A DNA stretch of 64,000 nt from Arcobacter suis CECT 7833 (GTDB lineage: Bacteria; Campylobacterota; Campylobacteria; Campylobacterales; Arcobacteraceae). A program made the translations under genes and the position numbers. Positions 61,406 through 64,000 of this stretch are shown here, one piece after another (the stretch's first letter is position 1; each line of letters starts with the position of its first letter). The stretch is from NCBI RefSeq assembly GCF_003544815.1, contig NZ_CP032100.1, positions 1,054,001-1,118,000 on the forward strand, written 5' to 3'. The notes below the pieces were generated by a model, which did no database searches, had not been told where the DNA came from, and worked only from the letters and a program-made list of their open reading frames with translations.

Positions 61406-61446
61406 ATAATTACTCCTTTAAATTTTTTCAATTATATCATTCTATT

Positions 61447-61842
61447 TTAAAGATTACAAAGTGCTGTAAGATATGCTTGTTCTTGATATTTTTTTAACTC
61501 TTTTGGAAATTCTATTTGATTTTTCTTTTCAAAAGTGCTGATACTTTGAGCTGAGATTAAATCAACACTACAAAAAGGATTTAGTTGAATTAATCCTTCA
61601 AGTTTAAATGTAACTGCTCCTCCAGAAAAAGTACCTTTTTTTGCTCGTTTTTTTATAAAGACTTTTTCGATTTCATTTTTTTGTAAAAAATCTAAAAATT
61701 CATTACAAAATTTTCTAATATCCTCTTGTTTTTCATCATCTTCAAGAACTATTTTTTTTATTTTAATATCTATATAGTCACTATTTTTTAATACAACTAA
61801 AATCACATTATTAGCTTTTAATTCAATTCCACAAATATTCAT
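61447..61842 (-). CDS. DUF3010-family protein
   Basis: A 131-residue protein of the DUF3010 family, with MNICGIELKANNVILVVL at the start and KKRAKKGTFSGGAVTFKLEGLIQL in the centre, both family hallmarks. The N-terminal strand pattern resembles an RNase H/actin-like fold. The function of the family is unknown. It is encoded 41 bases upstream of trxC in the same direction and may share its transcript. Confidence 0.82.
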   Translation of the reverse strand: MNICGIELKANNVILVVLKNSDYIDIKIKKIVLEDDEKQEDIRKFCNEFLDFLQKNEIEKVFIKKRAKKGTFSGGAVTFKLEGLIQLNPFCSVDLISAQSISTFEKKNQIEFPKELKKYQEQAYLTALCNL

Positions 61843-62053
61843 TTTATTCCTTATTTTTTGATAGATAAATGAATTATAGTAAAGAATTTTCTTTTGAATT
61901 AATTGTATTGCATTATGTAATAAAATGAAAAATTTAGTAAATTTTTTAGCTCTTTATAACTTTTGGTTAACCATTTTAGCTTAGAATCTAAGTAATAAAA
62001 TAATTAAATTTCAAGAAATAATAATTATTAAATTTAAAAAAAGGGAGTACATA

Positions 62054-62890
62054 ATGAGTAAAAATAAAATATTAGTTTTAAGTGACCTTAGAGAGTTTAC
62101 GGAAATCGTAGCTCAAAAAGCTATATATTTAGCAAATAAATATGAAAAAGAGATTGATGTACTTCATGTTGAAGATGAGTCATTTTTAAAATTTTTTAAA
62201 GAAAAAACAGAGTGTTCTTTGGATAAAAGCAAAGCTATTTTAAAATCGATTTATAAAGATAAAGCAAACATCTTTTGTAAATGTGGAAATTTTATTGAAA
62301 TAGTAAAAGAACATATAGAAAAAAATAATATATCAACTGTAATTGTAGGATTTAAAAGAGAAAGAACTTTTTTAGAGGATATTTTTAATGGTTCAAATTT
62401 AAGTAACATCATAAGAAAATTAGATATTCCTGTAATTGTAATTAAAACAGAAGATGAACCTAATTATAAAAATATTTTAGTTCCAACAGATTTATCAAAA
62501 GCTTCAAAAATAAATATAGAATATTTAGTATCAATATTTCCAGAAGCAAATTTTCATATTGAACATTATTATAAAGCATTTTTTGAAGATAGGGTAAAAC
62601 TATATGGATTTGATGATGATGAAGCTCATGATTTTGTTGATTTTTATGCAGATGAAGCTCAAAAAGATTTGGATAATTTTATTAAGAGTTTAGAAATCCC
62701 AAGTGAAATAAAGATATTTAAAAAAGCTAAAAAATATGTAAATATAAAATCAATGGTTGATGAATCAATTGAATATAAAACAATAGATTTATTAGGTCTT
62801 TCAGTGGGCTCAAGTCTTAGTATTTTTTCTTTTGATTTACTTGAAGATTCTAAAAAAGATGTAATTATTTATAAAGTAAAAGGAGATTGA
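62054..62890 (+). CDS. Universal stress protein, two-domain
   Basis: A 278-residue UspA-type protein with two tandem domains: 1-135 (ILVLSDLREFTEIVAQKAIYLA start, VIVGFKRERTF near its end) and 136-278 (NILVPTDLSKASKIN start, LLGLSVGSSL near its end). The usual ATP-binding GX2GX9G(S/T) pattern is incomplete, so nucleotide binding is uncertain. It precedes a Na+/H+ antiporter gene by three bases, so the two form an operon. Similar Usp-antiporter pairs suggest a regulatory or protective role in ion stress. Confidence 0.88.
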   Translation: MSKNKILVLSDLREFTEIVAQKAIYLANKYEKEIDVLHVEDESFLKFFKEKTECSLDKSKAILKSIYKDKANIFCKCGNFIEIVKEHIEKNNISTVIVGFKRERTFLEDIFNGSNLSNIIRKLDIPVIVIKTEDEPNYKNILVPTDLSKASKINIEYLVSIFPEANFHIEHYYKAFFEDRVKLYGFDDDEAHDFVDFYADEAQKDLDNFIKSLEIPSEIKIFKKAKKYVNIKSMVDESIEYKTIDLLGLSVGSSLSIFSFDLLEDSKKDVIIYKVKGD

Positions 62891-62893
62891 TTT

Positions 62894-64000
62894 ATGCCAC
62901 CTACAACTATACAAATTATTGCAGCAGTAATATTTGCTTTATCAATTATTCATATTTTTTCAACAAAATATTTTGAAAGACTTGCCCACAAAAGCACAAA
63001 ACATTCAGGACTTTTTCATTTATTAGGAGAAGTTGAAGTTGTATTTGGCGCTTGGGCATTAATTTTAGTTTTAATAATGTTTTCTTTATCTGGGAAAATA
63101 GAAACAATTAAATATATAAACGAAAGAAGTTACATTGAAACAATGTTTGTTTTCGTTATTATGGTTATTGCAGCTACTCGTCCAATTTTACAAACAGTTA
63201 TGCTTTTAGTTAAAAAACTATCTGATATTATTCCTTTCAAAGGTGCAGTTGGATTTTATATAGTTGTTATGGCTTTTGTTCCTATTTTGGGTTCATTTAT
63301 AACAGAACCAGCTGCTATGACTTTAGCTGCTTTGATTTTATCTGATAAATTATTTTCACAAGAAATATCTAAAAAATTAAAATATATGACATTGGGTGTT
63401 CTATTTGTAAATATTTCAATAGGTGGAACTTTAACAAGTTTTGCTGCACCTCCAATTTTGATGGTAGCTGCAACTTGGGATTGGGATAGTTATTTTATGT
63501 TTTCACAATTTGGATGGAAAGCAGTAATTGCAATTTTTATTAATACTAGTTTGATGATTACTTTTTTTTACAAAGAGTTAGCATCTTTAAAAATAAAAAC
63601 TACCGTTTCAGATAGGGAAGAAATACCTTTTGGTATTGTATTTACCCATTTTACTTTTTTGATATTAGTAGTTGTATTTGCACATTATCCTGCAATATTT
63701 ATGAGTATTTTTTTATTCTTTTTAGGAATAACACATGCTTATCAACAATATCAAGATAGATTAATGTTAAGAGAAGGACTATTAGTAGCTTTTTTCTTAG
63801 GTGGATTAGTTGTTTTAGGTGGACAACAACAATGGTGGCTTCAAGATTTAATTGTAAATATGAGTAGTGGTCAAGTCTTCTTTGGTGCGATTGGAGTAGG
63901 GGCTTTTACTGATAATGCTGCAATTACTTATTTGGTTTCTTTAGTTGAGGGCTTATCTGATGAATTTAAATATACCTTAGTTGCTGGTGCAGTTACGGGT
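62894..64000 (+). CDS. Putative Na+/H+ antiporter (PF07399-like), cut by right edge
   Basis: At least 369 residues of a polytopic membrane protein, starting ATG 62894 with AGGAG before it. About eleven hydrophobic segments can be seen. Conserved-looking blocks are VPILGSFITEPAAMTLAALIL, GGTLTSFAAPPILMVAATW and GVGAFTDNAAITYLVSLV, matching the putative Na+/H+ antiporter family 3. The end is outside the window. It lies three bases after the universal stress protein gene. Confidence 0.85.
   Translation, partial: MPPTTIQIIAAVIFALSIIHIFSTKYFERLAHKSTKHSGLFHLLGEVEVVFGAWALILVLIMFSLSGKIETIKYINERSYIETMFVFVIMVIAATRPILQTVMLLVKKLSDIIPFKGAVGFYIVVMAFVPILGSFITEPAAMTLAALILSDKLFSQEISKKLKYMTLGVLFVNISIGGTLTSFAAPPILMVAATWDWDSYFMFSQFGWKAVIAIFINTSLMITFFYKELASLKIKTTVSDREEIPFGIVFTHFTFLILVVVFAHYPAIFMSIFLFFLGITHAYQQYQDRLMLREGLLVAFFLGGLVVLGGQQQWWLQDLIVNMSSGQVFFGAIGVGAFTDNAAITYLVSLVEGLSDEFKYTLVAGAVTG

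Noticed and set aside
1-64000. CRISPR arrays, rRNA operons and IS elements
   Set aside because: No regularly spaced repeats, rRNA-like sequence or transposase gene were seen.

Overview
The window looks like chromosome from an Arcobacter/Aliarcobacter-type Campylobacterota. The DNA is very AT-rich. It combines a H. pylori-like hydABCDE order of [NiFe]-hydrogenase genes, an AcnB aconitase, DsbB/DsbA-type thiol redox genes, a cysteine-type formate dehydrogenase and a full fatty-acid beta-oxidation operon. I saw no tRNA, rRNA, CRISPR array or transposase.

Region 1 (1-5.9 kb) is accessory DNA. It holds a gene cut by the left edge that might be a mobilisation protein, two unknown genes, a gene whose C-terminus resembles AcrVA2-like proteins, a complete C5-methyltransferase/PD-(D/E)xK restriction pair, and a helix-turn-helix gene read in the opposite direction. 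Iteron-like repeats and palindromic operators lie between the genes.

Region 2 (6-21.2 kb) is core-like. It has a peptidoglycan amidase, a DUF155 protein and a GH17-GT2 glucan synthase-like fusion. A dsbB-dsbA-tlpA redox cluster follows, then a HAD phosphatase. A minus-strand operon pairs MlaA and MlaC with an RND-type transporter and a LOG protein. yebC comes last.

Region 3 (21.2-32.5 kb) is a minus-strand beta-oxidation operon: acyl-CoA ligase, thiolase, hydratase/dehydrogenase, acyl-CoA dehydrogenase and an acyltransferase-lipase fusion. Beyond it are peptide deformylase and small genes.

Region 4 (32.5-39 kb) holds acnB under a striking palindrome, a lipoprotein, an EF-hand-like protein and a diguanylate cyclase.

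Region 5 (38.9-57.1 kb) is a hydrogen-metabolism island. It contains a TetR regulator that appears to start with ATT and a cytosolic/sensor-like hydrogenase pair. Two complete membrane-bound uptake hydrogenase operons follow, each with small subunit, large subunit, cytochrome b, protease and a HydE-like protein, and hypF closes the second. An MbfA-like iron exporter separates the two operons. Shared inverted repeats upstream of both structural operons suggest that one regulator ties the island together.

Region 6 (57.3-64 kb) has an unknown gene, a haem-binding protein, a cupin, formate dehydrogenase, thioredoxin 2, a DUF3010 protein, a universal stress protein and a putative Na+/H+ antiporter cut by the right edge. 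H2 and formate are both low-potential electron donors, so the right half reads as an electron-donor region.
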